NCBI GenBank assembly: GCA_020630795.1
Contig: JAHDIK010000004.1
Location: 135,732 to 199,731, forward strand
Direction: 5' to 3'
Source: Colwellia sp.
GTDB lineage: Bacteria > Pseudomonadota > Gammaproteobacteria > Enterobacterales > Alteromonadaceae
Length of the DNA stretch: 64,000 bases
Positions within the stretch are counted from its first letter, which is position 1. Each line of letters opens with the position of its first letter. Below, in pieces: positions 8,987-19,000 of this stretch. The notes under the pieces are model-generated. The model had not been told where the DNA came from. It saw nothing but the letters and a program-made list of their open reading frames with translations, and searched no databases. Both the position numbers and the translations under genes were made by a program.

Positions 8987-10441
8987 TTATGATACCGACA
9001 AAGCGTTAACAATTATCGCTAGCCCTTCGGCAAATTTGTTTTCACTCATTCCCGCATAACCTAATCGAATATATTGATCACTGCCGTTTGCTCCGTCTGT
9101 TAAAAAAGCAAGTTCGTGCTGTATATAAACTCCTTTCATCTTAACCGCTTCAGCTAACTCACTTGCAGTAATGTGAGTATTTTTAAGCTTTAACCATAAC
9201 GCCATTCCACCATCAGGAGCAGTAAATTCAAAGCAGTCTAGCTTATTCAATAATTCAACAGCATGATCTCTACGGTGCAAATACTTTCGTGTTACACGTC
9301 GAAGGTTCCTTTCAAAATCACCACTTTTCATCCATTGCGCTAATCCCTCTTGCATCACCACGTTATTTTTATGACATATCAACATTTTGTGCGCCGCAAC
9401 CACATCAGCAAATGCTTTATTTAAGGCCATAAAGCCCACCCTAGCGCCCGGAAACATTATTTTAGAAAACGTTGAAATATAAATAACTAATTGTCTGGGA
9501 TCACTCGACGCCATTGGTGGTAAAGGTTGGCACCTAAAGTGGAATTCATGATCGTAATCGTCTTCAATAATGGGAATATTATGCTTAGACGCTAACTTAT
9601 ATATCGCCATACGTCGACTTACGGGCAAGGTTACGGTTGTTGGATATTGATGCAGTGGCGTTAAATAGATAAGCCGAATATTGCCCTGTATAATTTTTTG
9701 CTCTAAGTCGTAGGGCATCATTCCTTTGTTATCTTGTTTTATGGCAATAACTTGAGCGCCAGCATTTCGAAATGCGTCCATCGCAGGTGGATAGCCTAAG
9801 GCTTCTACGGCAACTTCATCCCCCGTTTGAAGCAACAACTGCGACACGATATAAATCGCTTCTTGTGAGCCATTAGTAATAACAATTTCACGGTCAATTA
9901 CCCCACGAGTTTTACGTAGGTATTGCTTAACTTGTTCTCGTAATTCAGGCGTACCTGCATTATCACCATAACCCAATTCAGTTAATTTTGGTCTTGTAAG
10001 CGCATTAGACAAATAGCTCTTAAACTCGTTAAACGGAAACAACGCCATATCGGGTTGCCCACCTGCAAAGTTATAACGATAATTAGTCGCGTTTAACGTA
10101 GAACAATAACTCCCCTTTTTAACAATACGATAATTAAGGTGTTGGTTATTATTGAATTGCTCTACCTCACCCAAAGGCAAACTATGCTCAACAGGTAAAT
10201 CAACAACTACTCGATAACCAATGCGCTCTTCAGACTCAATCCAACCTTCAGCAATTAACTCAGACAACCCCTTCATTACTGTATGACGGTTAATATGCAA
10301 ATTTTTACTTAATAACTGAGCCGATGGTAATTGATCCCCTGCTAACAATTGTCCATTGCGTATGGCACTTCGTATTACTGAAGCTAATTGCAAATATTTA
10401 GGTTGGCTTTTATCTATATGCGATAAATTAAAAATCGACAT
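8987..10441 (-). CDS. MocR family transcriptional regulator (GntR HTH fused to aminotransferase fold)
   Basis: PLP-binding transcription factor of the MocR/GabR/PdxR type. The N-terminal 70 residues are a GntR winged helix (YLQLASVIRSAIRNGQLL), followed by a class I aminotransferase domain with ITNGSQEAIY and the PLP lysine in STFSKIMFPGARVG. The start at 10441 gives 484 residues. A longer frame reaches 10498, but that extension runs across a strong inverted repeat (10442-10484), which fits a promoter/operator rather than codons. It is divergent from the GNAT and PaiB-like genes, its probable targets. Whether it senses PLP, as PdxR does, is inference. Confidence 0.9.
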   Translation of the reverse strand: MSIFNLSHIDKSQPKYLQLASVIRSAIRNGQLLAGDQLPSAQLLSKNLHINRHTVMKGLSELIAEGWIESEERIGYRVVVDLPVEHSLPLGEVEQFNNNQHLNYRIVKKGSYCSTLNATNYRYNFAGGQPDMALFPFNEFKSYLSNALTRPKLTELGYGDNAGTPELREQVKQYLRKTRGVIDREIVITNGSQEAIYIVSQLLLQTGDEVAVEALGYPPAMDAFRNAGAQVIAIKQDNKGMMPYDLEQKIIQGNIRLIYLTPLHQYPTTVTLPVSRRMAIYKLASKHNIPIIEDDYDHEFHFRCQPLPPMASSDPRQLVIYISTFSKIMFPGARVGFMALNKAFADVVAAHKMLICHKNNVVMQEGLAQWMKSGDFERNLRRVTRKYLHRRDHAVELLNKLDCFEFTAPDGGMALWLKLKNTHITASELAEAVKMKGVYIQHELAFLTDGANGSDQYIRLGYAGMSENKFAEGLAIIVNALSVS

Positions 10442-10484
10442 TGGTCTACTTAAAACTTTAAAACTGGTTGTTTTAATTAGACCA
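10442..10484. promoter_or_regulatory. MocR-adjacent inverted repeat operator
   Basis: TGGTCTACTTAAAAC (10442-10456) and GTTTTAATTAGACCA (10470-10484) are 15-bp arms with one mismatch and a 13-bp spacer. The element begins at the base next to the regulator's start codon, in the divergent promoter region shared with the GNAT gene. Its position and symmetry fit an autoregulatory operator. Confidence 0.65.
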
Positions 10485-10538
10485 CAGTTAAAACACACTT
10501 AGCAACGTATCAACATTCCACACTAAACGGAGTTAACT

Positions 10539-11192
10539 ATGCAATTATCACAATTTGCTTCAACCACACTTGAAGACGAATACGTAAAGCTTGAACCAAT
10601 GACACTGCAACACGCAGCTGCACTTCATGAAGCAGGAAAGTTTAGCGCTATTTGGCGGTGGACTACACATCCATATTGTTTAACACAAGAAGCAACAAAC
10701 GACTGGGTGGCAAGTTGTTTACGCAACGTACACGACGGAACGCAGATACCTTTTGTTATTGTTGATAAACAATCAAATACAATCGTTGGTTCTAGCAGCT
10801 ACTTAAATATTTCGTTAGAACACAAAACGATTGAGATTGGCTACACATTTTTAACGCCAGCCTCTCAACGAAGTTATATTAATCGACGGAATAAGCTTTT
10901 ATTACTGACCCACGCATTTGAAACACTCAAGGTAAACAGAGTTGCATTACAAACACATGAGAAGAATGACAAATCTAGAAATGCAATTTTAGGCTTAGGA
11001 GCCCAATTTGAAGGTATTCAACGCAATTGCCGCATTCAATACGACGGTAGCATTCGAAGCAGCGCATTCTATAGCATTATAAAGCCAGAATGGTCATCAA
11101 CAAAAGCAGCTCTTCTTGCCAAAATTGAACGAGCTGAGTTATCGGCTCTAACGTCATCTGAGCCATCTGCGCCCTTTAGTACACAAACTTAA
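10539..11192 (+). CDS. GNAT family N-acetyltransferase (RimJ/RimL type)
   Basis: Acetyl-CoA-dependent acetyltransferase of 217 residues. The GNAT fold is recognised by YVKLEPMTLQHAAALHEA at the N-terminus, the central strand IPFVIVDKQSNTIVGSSSYL, and the RimJ/L-type end (FETLKVNRVALQTHEKNDKS, then ILGLGAQFEG). The start is supported by GGAG at 10530-10533. The following PaiB-like gene begins 10 bp after its stop codon. A GNAT beside PaiB recalls the Bacillus paiA-paiB pair, but this protein is of the RimL branch and not a clear PaiA orthologue, so its acetyl acceptor is unknown. Confidence 0.85.
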   Translation: MQLSQFASTTLEDEYVKLEPMTLQHAAALHEAGKFSAIWRWTTHPYCLTQEATNDWVASCLRNVHDGTQIPFVIVDKQSNTIVGSSSYLNISLEHKTIEIGYTFLTPASQRSYINRRNKLLLLTHAFETLKVNRVALQTHEKNDKSRNAILGLGAQFEGIQRNCRIQYDGSIRSSAFYSIIKPEWSSTKAALLAKIERAELSALTSSEPSAPFSTQT

Positions 11193-11202
11193 GGAGACTC
11201 GA

Positions 11203-11817
11203 ATGTACATTCCTAATCACTTCAATATGTCTGATGCAGCTCAATGCCAAAACTTTATTAAGGAATTTGGATTTGGCGTTGTAGTGTCTAACGATTTAAC
11301 AGGGTCTCACCTTCCGTTTATTCTAAAACAAAATGAAGGACAACTAGGTACACTTTATACCCATTGCGCACGTGCTAATCCGCACTGGAAAACACTTGAA
11401 AATGAAGAAGCATTGATTGTTTTTTCGGGCCCACATAGTTATATATCACCTAGGTGGTATTCAACATCCCCTGCTGTTCCAACGTGGAATTACGTTACAG
11501 TTCACGCCAAAGGAAAAGTAACGATGTTAAGCGATAGTGAAACGCTACGCGCAATGGGCGAACTCGTTATAAAATACGAGCCTGAATTAGCCATAACCAA
11601 AAATATTATTACTGACGAGTACAAACAAAAGTTACTCGCCGGGCTTGTTGCTTTTAGAATTGAAATTACGCAATTACAAGGTAAACAAAAACTAGGGCAA
11701 CAAAAGCCCGCTAGTGATCAAAAAGGTGTGTACCAAGCGCTCGCTAACTCTCAAAATATTAATGACAACGCATTAGCAAACTATATGGAAAAGGTTAATT
11801 TAGGCATGGGTATATAA
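11203..11817 (+). CDS. PaiB-like FMN-binding split-barrel protein
   Basis: The 204-residue protein matches the PaiB/FMN-binding negative regulator family. It starts MYIPNHFN, as in PaiB, and has the family motifs LPFILKQN, LYTHCARANPHW, IVFSGPHSYISPRWY and VPTWNYVTVHAKG. The fold is a flavin-reductase-like split barrel. PaiB represses sporulation and protease genes in Bacillus; here it could equally be a flavin- or haem-binding enzyme. AAGGAG sits 9 bp upstream. It is the second gene of the unit controlled from the MocR divergent region. Confidence 0.88.
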   Translation: MYIPNHFNMSDAAQCQNFIKEFGFGVVVSNDLTGSHLPFILKQNEGQLGTLYTHCARANPHWKTLENEEALIVFSGPHSYISPRWYSTSPAVPTWNYVTVHAKGKVTMLSDSETLRAMGELVIKYEPELAITKNIITDEYKQKLLAGLVAFRIEITQLQGKQKLGQQKPASDQKGVYQALANSQNINDNALANYMEKVNLGMGI

Positions 11818-11871
11818 CGTTAAAACAGGTACAACGTTAAAAACATCGAGTTACATAGATATATACGACAC

Positions 11872-11901
11872 GCTCGCTGAAAGTATTAGTTAACAGCGAG
11901 C
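11872..11901. terminator. hairpin between convergent genes
   Basis: GCTCGCTG (11872-11879) and CAGCGAGC (11894-11901) form a perfect 8-bp stem between the PaiB-like gene and the convergent hydroxylase gene. There is no strong T-run on either strand. Confidence 0.4.
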
Positions 11902-11941
11902 AACAACAAACCAAACAATGTGTACATATAAGTTACAATTA

Positions 11942-12751
11942 TTAATTGGTAGCTTTAGCCTCTACGTTATTTTCTCGATTAACTGAAATATCTTTGCACA
12001 TTAATAAATCGAGCGTTTTCTCAGATGAACCATCATAAAAACCTAGCTCGTACTCAAAATTTTTGGGATTTTTAAAAGTGCCAAAAATAATATCAAATAT
12101 AGGAAGATCAGAATAGTTATACGCATGTACCCCTTTAGCATGATGCACAGAATGACTTTCAGGGCGCTGAATAATATAACCTAGCCACTGTGGGGTTTTA
12201 ATATGTGTATGCTGAAACGCAGCCAAAAACATAGTGATGTATAAAAACCAAGATACAGCTTCAGGAGAAATACCTACAACAACAGTTAAACTTAAACTAC
12301 CTAGTAACGTAAACCCAACCATATCTAACGGACTAAAATAAAACGCTCCGTAACTATCAAGGCGCTCCGCACTATGATGCATTTGATGAAACGAGCGCCA
12401 AAGCCAATTGGTACGGTGCAACGTAAAATGCCAAATATAAATAAACAATTCAAACACTATCACGGCAATAAATGTGCTTAAATAGGGGTTCATACTTTCT
12501 AAGTTAAACACTTGGTACTGAATTAAATATTTGTCCCAAATAAGAGGTAAGTATGTTGATAGAAAAAAATATAATACAAAAACACATAAGGCTTTGGGTA
12601 TCCAGCCCTTTATATGTTTTTGCTTTTTAGGAGCGCCAATAGCTTCAATAACAATTAGCGAAAAGTAAATTACTAATAAGCCTAAAGAGATTGGATCCAT
12701 TAAAATTTCAATTGGTGTTGGCATAATATTCTCAGTTAATTTGGTTTCCAT
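11942..12751 (-). CDS. sterol desaturase/fatty acid hydroxylase superfamily membrane enzyme
   Basis: Integral-membrane di-iron enzyme of 269 residues with the three histidine clusters of the family: HFTLHR, HQMHH and HSVHH. Four or so hydrophobic helices lie in the first two thirds. Family members hydroxylate or desaturate lipids, sterols or carotenoids; the substrate here is unknown. The N-terminus is uncertain because the ATG at 12751 lacks a clear ribosome binding site, and the ATG nine codons later has only a weak one. It is divergent from the CadC-like regulator at 12887. Confidence 0.88.
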   Translation of the reverse strand: METKLTENIMPTPIEILMDPISLGLLVIYFSLIVIEAIGAPKKQKHIKGWIPKALCVFVLYFFLSTYLPLIWDKYLIQYQVFNLESMNPYLSTFIAVIVFELFIYIWHFTLHRTNWLWRSFHQMHHSAERLDSYGAFYFSPLDMVGFTLLGSLSLTVVVGISPEAVSWFLYITMFLAAFQHTHIKTPQWLGYIIQRPESHSVHHAKGVHAYNYSDLPIFDIIFGTFKNPKNFEYELGFYDGSSEKTLDLLMCKDISVNRENNVEAKATN

Positions 12752-12796
12752 TTCGATAGCCGAATTATCAAGCCAACTTAATTTACAAACATGAAG

Positions 12797-12817
12797 ATTA
12801 GGTAATATTTTCCTAAT
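12797..12817. promoter_or_regulatory. inverted repeat in the hydroxylase/CadC-like divergent region
   Basis: ATTAGG (12797-12802) and CCTAAT (12812-12817) are separated by 9 bp in the 135-bp gap between two divergent genes. Arms about 1.5 helical turns apart would suit a dimeric winged-helix regulator. The arms are short. Confidence 0.3.
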
Positions 12818-12886
12818 TAAACAATAACATTTACGCTAAAATTAACATTCAGTAAAACAAGAACAACAATATAAATAAGGAAATCA

Positions 12887-14728
12887 ATGATATACGAGTT
12901 TAACAATATTGCGCTCGATATTAACCAGTTCGAGATAAAAGTTAATGGTCGTGTAGAGCCTATTGAGCCAAAAGTGTTCGACCTTATTGTTTATCTACTA
13001 AAAAATCGCGAACGTTTAGTCTCTCGCGATGAAATCTTCACACACGTATGGAATGGTAGAGAAGTTTCAGATACCTCATTAAGTAACCACATTAAAACGG
13101 CAAGAAAGACATTAGGCGACAGCGCAGAAAAACAAAGTATTATTAAAACAGTTCGAGGAAGAGGCTATCAATTCATCGCTGTTGTTACCGAAATCAACAC
13201 AACAACAAATATACAAAACACGCCTTTTAAAACCCATTCATTCAACATACCTACTCGAATTATTACGCTGTTATGTATTGTTATATTAGTAACTTTTTTA
13301 CTCTTTAATTACACCCAAAATAATGAAAACAGCTCATTGAACGATCGATTAGCTGTACTACCGTTTAAAAATTTAAAAACAGATACTGAATCTGACTACC
13401 TTGGTTTTGCAATAGCAGATCAAGTTATTGGTAAACTTGTTTATATAAATAAACTCTCTGTTCGTCCTTCTGGTATGGTACAAAAATACCAACAAAAGCT
13501 TGTAGATATAAACGATATAGGCGAAAAACTAAATGTTGAATATGTATTAATGGGGACATATGCAATTGAAAATGGAAATATTCGATTAAACATAGAGTTA
13601 ATTAACGTAACAAATAGCCAATTATTATGGAGAGAATCTATTGTAGAAAAATTTAGTGATATCTTTAACATTCAAGATATTGTTGCAAAACGCATTGCTG
13701 AATACTTTAAAATTCGATTCTATCAACAAGAAATGCTTAATGCTTCCTCAGAAAAGCCGGTAGATTCAATAGCCTATCGCCATTATTTACGTGCTATCGC
13801 TTCCCCTGAAACGCTAAAAGGAGCTCAATTAGCCATTGAGTCTCTCAGAAAGTCTATCGAAATAGCACCTAACTTCGCACCAAATTACGTGGAATTAGCG
13901 AAAAGAATTAATTTTAAAAACGTATTTGAATTAGGTACTCACGAACAAAAAGACGTTTCATTAGGCTATTTCAAAAAAGCCTTAACGTTAAATCCTAATT
14001 TACGAAGTGCTAAAAGCAGCCTAGCGCGATTTTACGCCGAAATAGGCGAAACACAAAAAAGTATAACGTTAAGTAAAGAGCTTATAGACCTTAACCCCAA
14101 CGACGCAGAGGCACATTATTCACTAGGATATATCTACCGATATATTGGCATGTTACCAGAATCTATCAGAGCTATTAAAAAAGCAATAGCCTTAGATCCT
14201 CAAGATGAATGGTTTCATAATTTAGCAGTAAGTTATATTGCCAACAATCAATTTAACGAGGCTATACAATCATTATCTGTTGGTACCCCCACAGCATACT
14301 CACTTGCTTGGACAGCAACAATTAAACTACATACGAATAACTTTAAGGACGCACTTCCTATCCTCGATAAGGTTATCAGTATGAACAGTGGAAGCTTTTG
14401 GACATTAGATTCAACAGCAAGTAAAGCGATTATAACTAACGATTACACAACCGGATTACACGCATTAAAGCAACTAGAAGCCGTAAATATGAAAGACCCT
14501 GAGCCTTTATTTTACTGGGCTGGTTTGTACTCGAAGCTTGGTGATAAACAAGGCTCTATACGTCTACTTAACCAAGCCGTAGATAACGGCTATTTCAATT
14601 ACCCTTATTTTATTAATAACAACTTTTTGGATAACGTTCGTAACACTGATGAATTTAAAATAATACTGAAAAAAGTTAAGCGACAGCATCAATTATTTAA
14701 GAGTAATGCCCTAAAGACTAATCACTAA
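12887..14728 (+). CDS. CadC-like membrane-anchored transcriptional regulator with TolB/FlgO-like and TPR domains
   Basis: The 613-residue protein begins with an OmpR/CadC winged helix (residues 1-100; SRDEIFTHVWNGREVSDTSL and TVRGRGYQF). A single transmembrane helix follows near residues 124-143. The periplasmic part starts with a TolB-N/FlgO-like domain (about 150-275; LAVLPFKNLKTDTESDYLG, VEYVLMGTY) and ends in TPR repeats (about 290-590; for example AEAHYSLGYIYRYIGMLPES). The layout suggests that an external signal or peptide-binding event controls DNA binding at the membrane. AAGGA precedes the start. The divergent lipid hydroxylase is the likely target. Confidence 0.9.
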   Translation: MIYEFNNIALDINQFEIKVNGRVEPIEPKVFDLIVYLLKNRERLVSRDEIFTHVWNGREVSDTSLSNHIKTARKTLGDSAEKQSIIKTVRGRGYQFIAVVTEINTTTNIQNTPFKTHSFNIPTRIITLLCIVILVTFLLFNYTQNNENSSLNDRLAVLPFKNLKTDTESDYLGFAIADQVIGKLVYINKLSVRPSGMVQKYQQKLVDINDIGEKLNVEYVLMGTYAIENGNIRLNIELINVTNSQLLWRESIVEKFSDIFNIQDIVAKRIAEYFKIRFYQQEMLNASSEKPVDSIAYRHYLRAIASPETLKGAQLAIESLRKSIEIAPNFAPNYVELAKRINFKNVFELGTHEQKDVSLGYFKKALTLNPNLRSAKSSLARFYAEIGETQKSITLSKELIDLNPNDAEAHYSLGYIYRYIGMLPESIRAIKKAIALDPQDEWFHNLAVSYIANNQFNEAIQSLSVGTPTAYSLAWTATIKLHTNNFKDALPILDKVISMNSGSFWTLDSTASKAIITNDYTTGLHALKQLEAVNMKDPEPLFYWAGLYSKLGDKQGSIRLLNQAVDNGYFNYPYFINNNFLDNVRNTDEFKIILKKVKRQHQLFKSNALKTNH

Positions 14729-14769
14729 AGAACAGCTATGCTGTTCTTCTTTAAATGCGTCAATATCTA

Positions 14770-15120
14770 TTACAACATGCTTTGCGAGTCGAATACTTCT
14801 ACCTTTTCCCATAAGTGTGAAGCGTTTTTAATAAATTCATGATGTACAGGTTCATCTTGATATTTAACTTGTTCAGCTTCGTTATGAAATGTGGCGATTA
14901 AACAGTAGTCATATGAACTGTCAACTACTTCTCGTTTAGAACCAACTTTAGATCCAATATGTTTGGTTTTTACAAATTCCGATGAACGAATAAAGTGCTG
15001 TAAGTAATGAATAAAATCTTCGTGATCTTTAGCACTCGCCCCTTTTTTTAACCAAAAAAATACAGTATGAACAAAACCACCTTGCTCAATAACTTGCTGT
15101 TCATTCGCGCTATTTTTCAT
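14770..15120 (-). CDS. Dabb (stress-responsive A/B barrel) family protein
   Basis: Small protein of 116 residues with the ferredoxin-like dimeric barrel of the Dabb family: HTVFFWLKKGASAKDHEDF, then the central YDYCLIATFHNEAE and the final YQDEPVHHEF. Members range from plant stress proteins to small cyclases and hydrolases, so no reaction can be assigned. AAGGAG lies 9-14 bp upstream of the start. It follows the TauE-like gene by 22 bp in the same direction, so the two are probably co-transcribed. Confidence 0.85.
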   Translation of the reverse strand: MKNSANEQQVIEQGGFVHTVFFWLKKGASAKDHEDFIHYLQHFIRSSEFVKTKHIGSKVGSKREVVDSSYDYCLIATFHNEAEQVKYQDEPVHHEFIKNASHLWEKVEVFDSQSML

Positions 15121-15142
15121 TTTTATTATCTCCTTTTATCAG

Positions 15143-15895
15143 TTAAACAACCATCATAATGGCGGCTATTGCGGTCATCGCGATAACTAACCACCGATAC
15201 TGTTTGTTGGGTATTTTTTTCACAATGAATACGCCTGCATATGCTCCCAACGCAATAAATGGCAGGCTAACAATGTTCAATTTGAATGAATCAAGAGTAA
15301 TGGTTTGCCACGCAAATATATGAAACGGCACTTTAAAGAGGTTTAGCACTAAGAAAAACCACGCTGCGGTACCAATATATTCATCTTTTGGTAAACGCAT
15401 ACTCAGTAAATACAAAGCCATTACAACACCGGCTAAATTTCCCACCATTGATGTAACACCACCGAGTAAGCCCATAACAACGGCAAACCACAAATAATCA
15501 GGAACATTAAACTCAGTGTTTTTTTCTTGCCAAATCATTAACGCTAAACTCGCGAAGATAATCAGCCCCATAATTTGTCGAAATACACTATCATCAACAT
15601 ACTGACCAATGACCGTTCCTAACACCACACCTATTGCTGTAGCTGGAAATAGTTTTTTTAAATAAGACCAATTAGCACTTCGGTGGTAGTAAAACACAGC
15701 AAAAGCATCAGCAATAATCAGCATTGGTAGCATTAACCCTGAAGAATCTTTACCGCCGAAAATAATCGCTAGTAACGGAATCGAAAACATAGATATGCCG
15801 TGAACACCCGTTTTTGCCATACCAATAAAGAACGCCACTACCGCGAGTAGAAAGAGCGTGCTATAAGATAATTCGTAAGAAAAGAGTGTTAGCAT
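15143..15895 (-). CDS. TauE/SafE (TSUP) family membrane permease
   Basis: Inner-membrane protein of 250 residues with eight predicted helices in two repeats, as in the TSUP family. Typical segments are FFIGMAKTGVHG near the N-terminus and GLLGGVTSMVGNLAGVVMA in the second half. Family members export sulfite, sulfoacetate or organosulfur anions. It heads a two-gene unit with the Dabb protein downstream. The substrate is not determined by the sequence. Confidence 0.9.
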   Translation of the reverse strand: MLTLFSYELSYSTLFLLAVVAFFIGMAKTGVHGISMFSIPLLAIIFGGKDSSGLMLPMLIIADAFAVFYYHRSANWSYLKKLFPATAIGVVLGTVIGQYVDDSVFRQIMGLIIFASLALMIWQEKNTEFNVPDYLWFAVVMGLLGGVTSMVGNLAGVVMALYLLSMRLPKDEYIGTAAWFFLVLNLFKVPFHIFAWQTITLDSFKLNIVSLPFIALGAYAGVFIVKKIPNKQYRWLVIAMTAIAAIMMVV

Positions 15896-15960
15896 TTCAA
15901 ATCTTTAAATTTAAATGTAAAAATAAGCATTAATAAGTAAAACATCATAAAGCATTGCTA

Positions 15961-15990
15961 TTAAAAAAGGGATGAAAAATTCATCCCTTT
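15961..15990 (-). terminator. terminator of the second RND operon
   Basis: On the minus strand AAAGGGATGAA and TTCATCCCTTT form a perfect 11-bp stem with a 3-base loop (15966-15990), followed by further T residues. It lies 39 bp after the RND permease stop codon. Confidence 0.8.
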
Positions 15991-16028
15991 AAAACTCATT
16001 CACACTAACTAATAACTACATGGTGCGA

Positions 16029-19000
16029 TTACTGCGTAACTTCTTCACGCTTTTCAGCAAACCATAGATAGAAAATCGGCAATACTAACAATGTGAATAT
16101 TGTACCAATAAGCATACCTGCTACTAAAATTATACCGATACTGTTACGTGCTTCGGCACCTGCTCCAGTTACAAAAACTAACGGTAAATGACCAAAAACT
16201 GTCGCAGCAGTGGTCATCATAATCGGTCGTAATCGTGTAGTTGCCGCTTCAGTAACTGCCTGTAGTTTTGTTTTCCCTTGTTCTTGAACATGGTTGGCAA
16301 ACTCTACAATCAAAATACCATTTTTTGCAATTAAGCCTACTAACGTTATTAAGCCAATTTGCGAATAAATGTTAATGGTTGTTAACTCAATAAATGGCAA
16401 GAGCAAAGCACCTGACAACGCTAAAGGCACACAACCTAATAACACCACTAATGGATCTCTAAAACTATTAAATTGAATAGCTAAAATAAAGAAAACAATA
16501 ATAGAAGACACACCTAATACGCCCATTAACGTACTACCTTCATTACGTATTTGACGCGACTCGCCAGCATAATCAAGCTTGTAAGATTTAGGTAACACCT
16601 CAGCCGCTTTCGCTTCAATCGTTGCTAGTGCTTCTTCTTTAGTAACTCCTGGCAATACACCACCAAATATTTTAATCGAGTTTTGTTGATTAAATGTTGT
16701 TAACTGACGAGGGCCTGTTATCCATTTTACTTCAGCAAAACTTGCTACCGTAACCAACTCATTATTTGGCGTTTTTACGGTTAAATTCAAAATGTCTTCT
16801 GGGTTTGCACGCACCTTGTTATTTACCATAGGAATAACTTGGTAAGCTTTACCATTTGAGTCAAACCTATTAACGTAGCCGCTTGATAAAAACACACTTA
16901 ATTGTTGATTAATATCGGCAAAACTAAGACCTAAATCAGCAATTTTTTGGCGATCTATTTTCAACTCTATCTGCGGTAAATCAACTTTCAGATCCGTATC
17001 GGCAAATAAGAATTGTCCACTGCCCATTGCAGCGCCAACAAGTTGATCGGTATATCCTTTCATTACTTCATATGAATCTGGAGATTTAACCACTAACTCC
17101 ACATCAAACTGCCCTGCTGTAGGAAGTGATGGCGGTAAAATAGGTAAAGAATCTAAGCCTGCGTTTTGTACTAAGTTCATATAAACCGGAGGCACGAGTT
17201 CGTGAATACTCTCATCGCGCTCGTTCGGCTTAACAAAATTTAAACCGCCAAATCCACCACTTTTAAACACAACCTGCCAAATATCAGTTGATTTAGGAAT
17301 AGTTAATAAACCTTCAACCATATGCTGAGCTTGTTCAACGTTGTAAGTCATAGAAGACTGAGGAGGTGATTGCAGAATAACAATGACCATACTTTGATCT
17401 TCAATCGGCGCTAACTCTTTGGCCGAAAACATATAAAACGGTACAGCAAGCATCGCGACAATAACGGATATAAGTGCAATTTGCGCTTTTAATGTAAAAA
17501 CTACACCTAGTAGTTTTTCATAAGCTTTTTGAATTCTAAAAAATACAGCATTAACGTACTTTGTCATACTGCCTTCTTTACCATCTGCTGGGGAAATGTG
17601 TGAACTCATAATGGGTGAAAGCGTTACCGCTACAACACCAGAAAACAACACAGCAATAGCTAAACTAAACGCAAACTCTTTGAAGAGCATACCCGTTAAG
17701 CCTGATAAAAAACCAATAGGAGCATAAACCGCAGCAAGCGTTAATGTCATCGACACAATAGGAACCAACAGCTGTCTTGAGCTTTGTAAAGCCGCTTCAA
17801 ATCGAGTTTTACCTTCACGCATGTACCTCGACACATTTTCAACCACGACAATTGCGTCATCAACGACTAGGCCAACAGACAATACAATAGCTAAAACTGT
17901 TAACAAGTTCAGTGAAAACCCCATTAACGACATAGCCGAAATAGCACCTAATATTGAAATAGGAATCGTAATTAAGGGTACTAAAGCACTTCTAAAAGAC
18001 CCCATCATTGCAAGAACAACAAGACCAACAATAGATACGGTTTCAAGCAAGGTAATGATGATTTCTTTTAAAGAATCGCGCATGTACAAAGTACCGTCGT
18101 ACGCAAACTCTATTTCTAAGCCATCAGGTAACGACTTGTTAATTTCATCTACCGCTTGATATAGCTTATCGCCAATCGAAATTTCATTCGCGCCCGGTAA
18201 TGGCCATACCGATACATATATAGTGTCAGTATTATTTATTCGAGCAGTAACGCTTGCTTCTTCAGAGCCTAATTCTATTTCAGCAATGTCTTTTAAATAA
18301 ACGATATCGTCGCCAATCTTGGTAACTACTAATGCTTCAAATTCGCTAATGGTTGATAACTGCGAATTAGTGACAATGTCTATTTGTTGCCTATCATTTT
18401 GGCTATATCCCAAGGTTGCAATAGTATTGTTAGCGCGCAACGCGGTGTACACTTCTGCCGTGCTCAAGTTATACGATGCAATGCGTTCTGGATCTAAATT
18501 AACGCGCATTGCTGGATTTCGCCCACCTTCCAGCGCTACTTTTTGTACCCCTTCAATACTTGTTAACGTAGGCAATACCTCACGCGTTAAATAATCAGAC
18601 AGCATTGATGGATTGTTTTTATTTGAGTTTACGTTCAAATAAAATGCAGCAAAGGCACGATCAGCTCGTACTACCGACACGACGGGGTCTTGTGCTCCTT
18701 CAGGCAGTTCGTAACTTATTTGACTCAACTTTGTGTTAATTTCGGCGAGTGCCGTTGTACTGTTTTCATTGAGTTTTAAATGAACTGTTACCGTACTACT
18801 CCCTGCCGTAGTCGCTGAATCAACGTAATCAACACCCGGTATAGTGGACGCAACCCGTTCTATGGGATCGGTAATAAACCCCTTAACAACCTTTGCAGAG
18901 GCACCTATATAATACGTATTAATAACCAAAGATGAGCTTTCCATCTGTGGAAACTGAATAACAGGAATATCGAAAACCGCCCAAATACCTGACAAACAGA

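Noticed and set aside
17821-18159. plus-strand frame of 112 codons inside the second RND permease
   Set aside because: Antisense shadow, Thr/Ile/Ser-rich translation, no family match.
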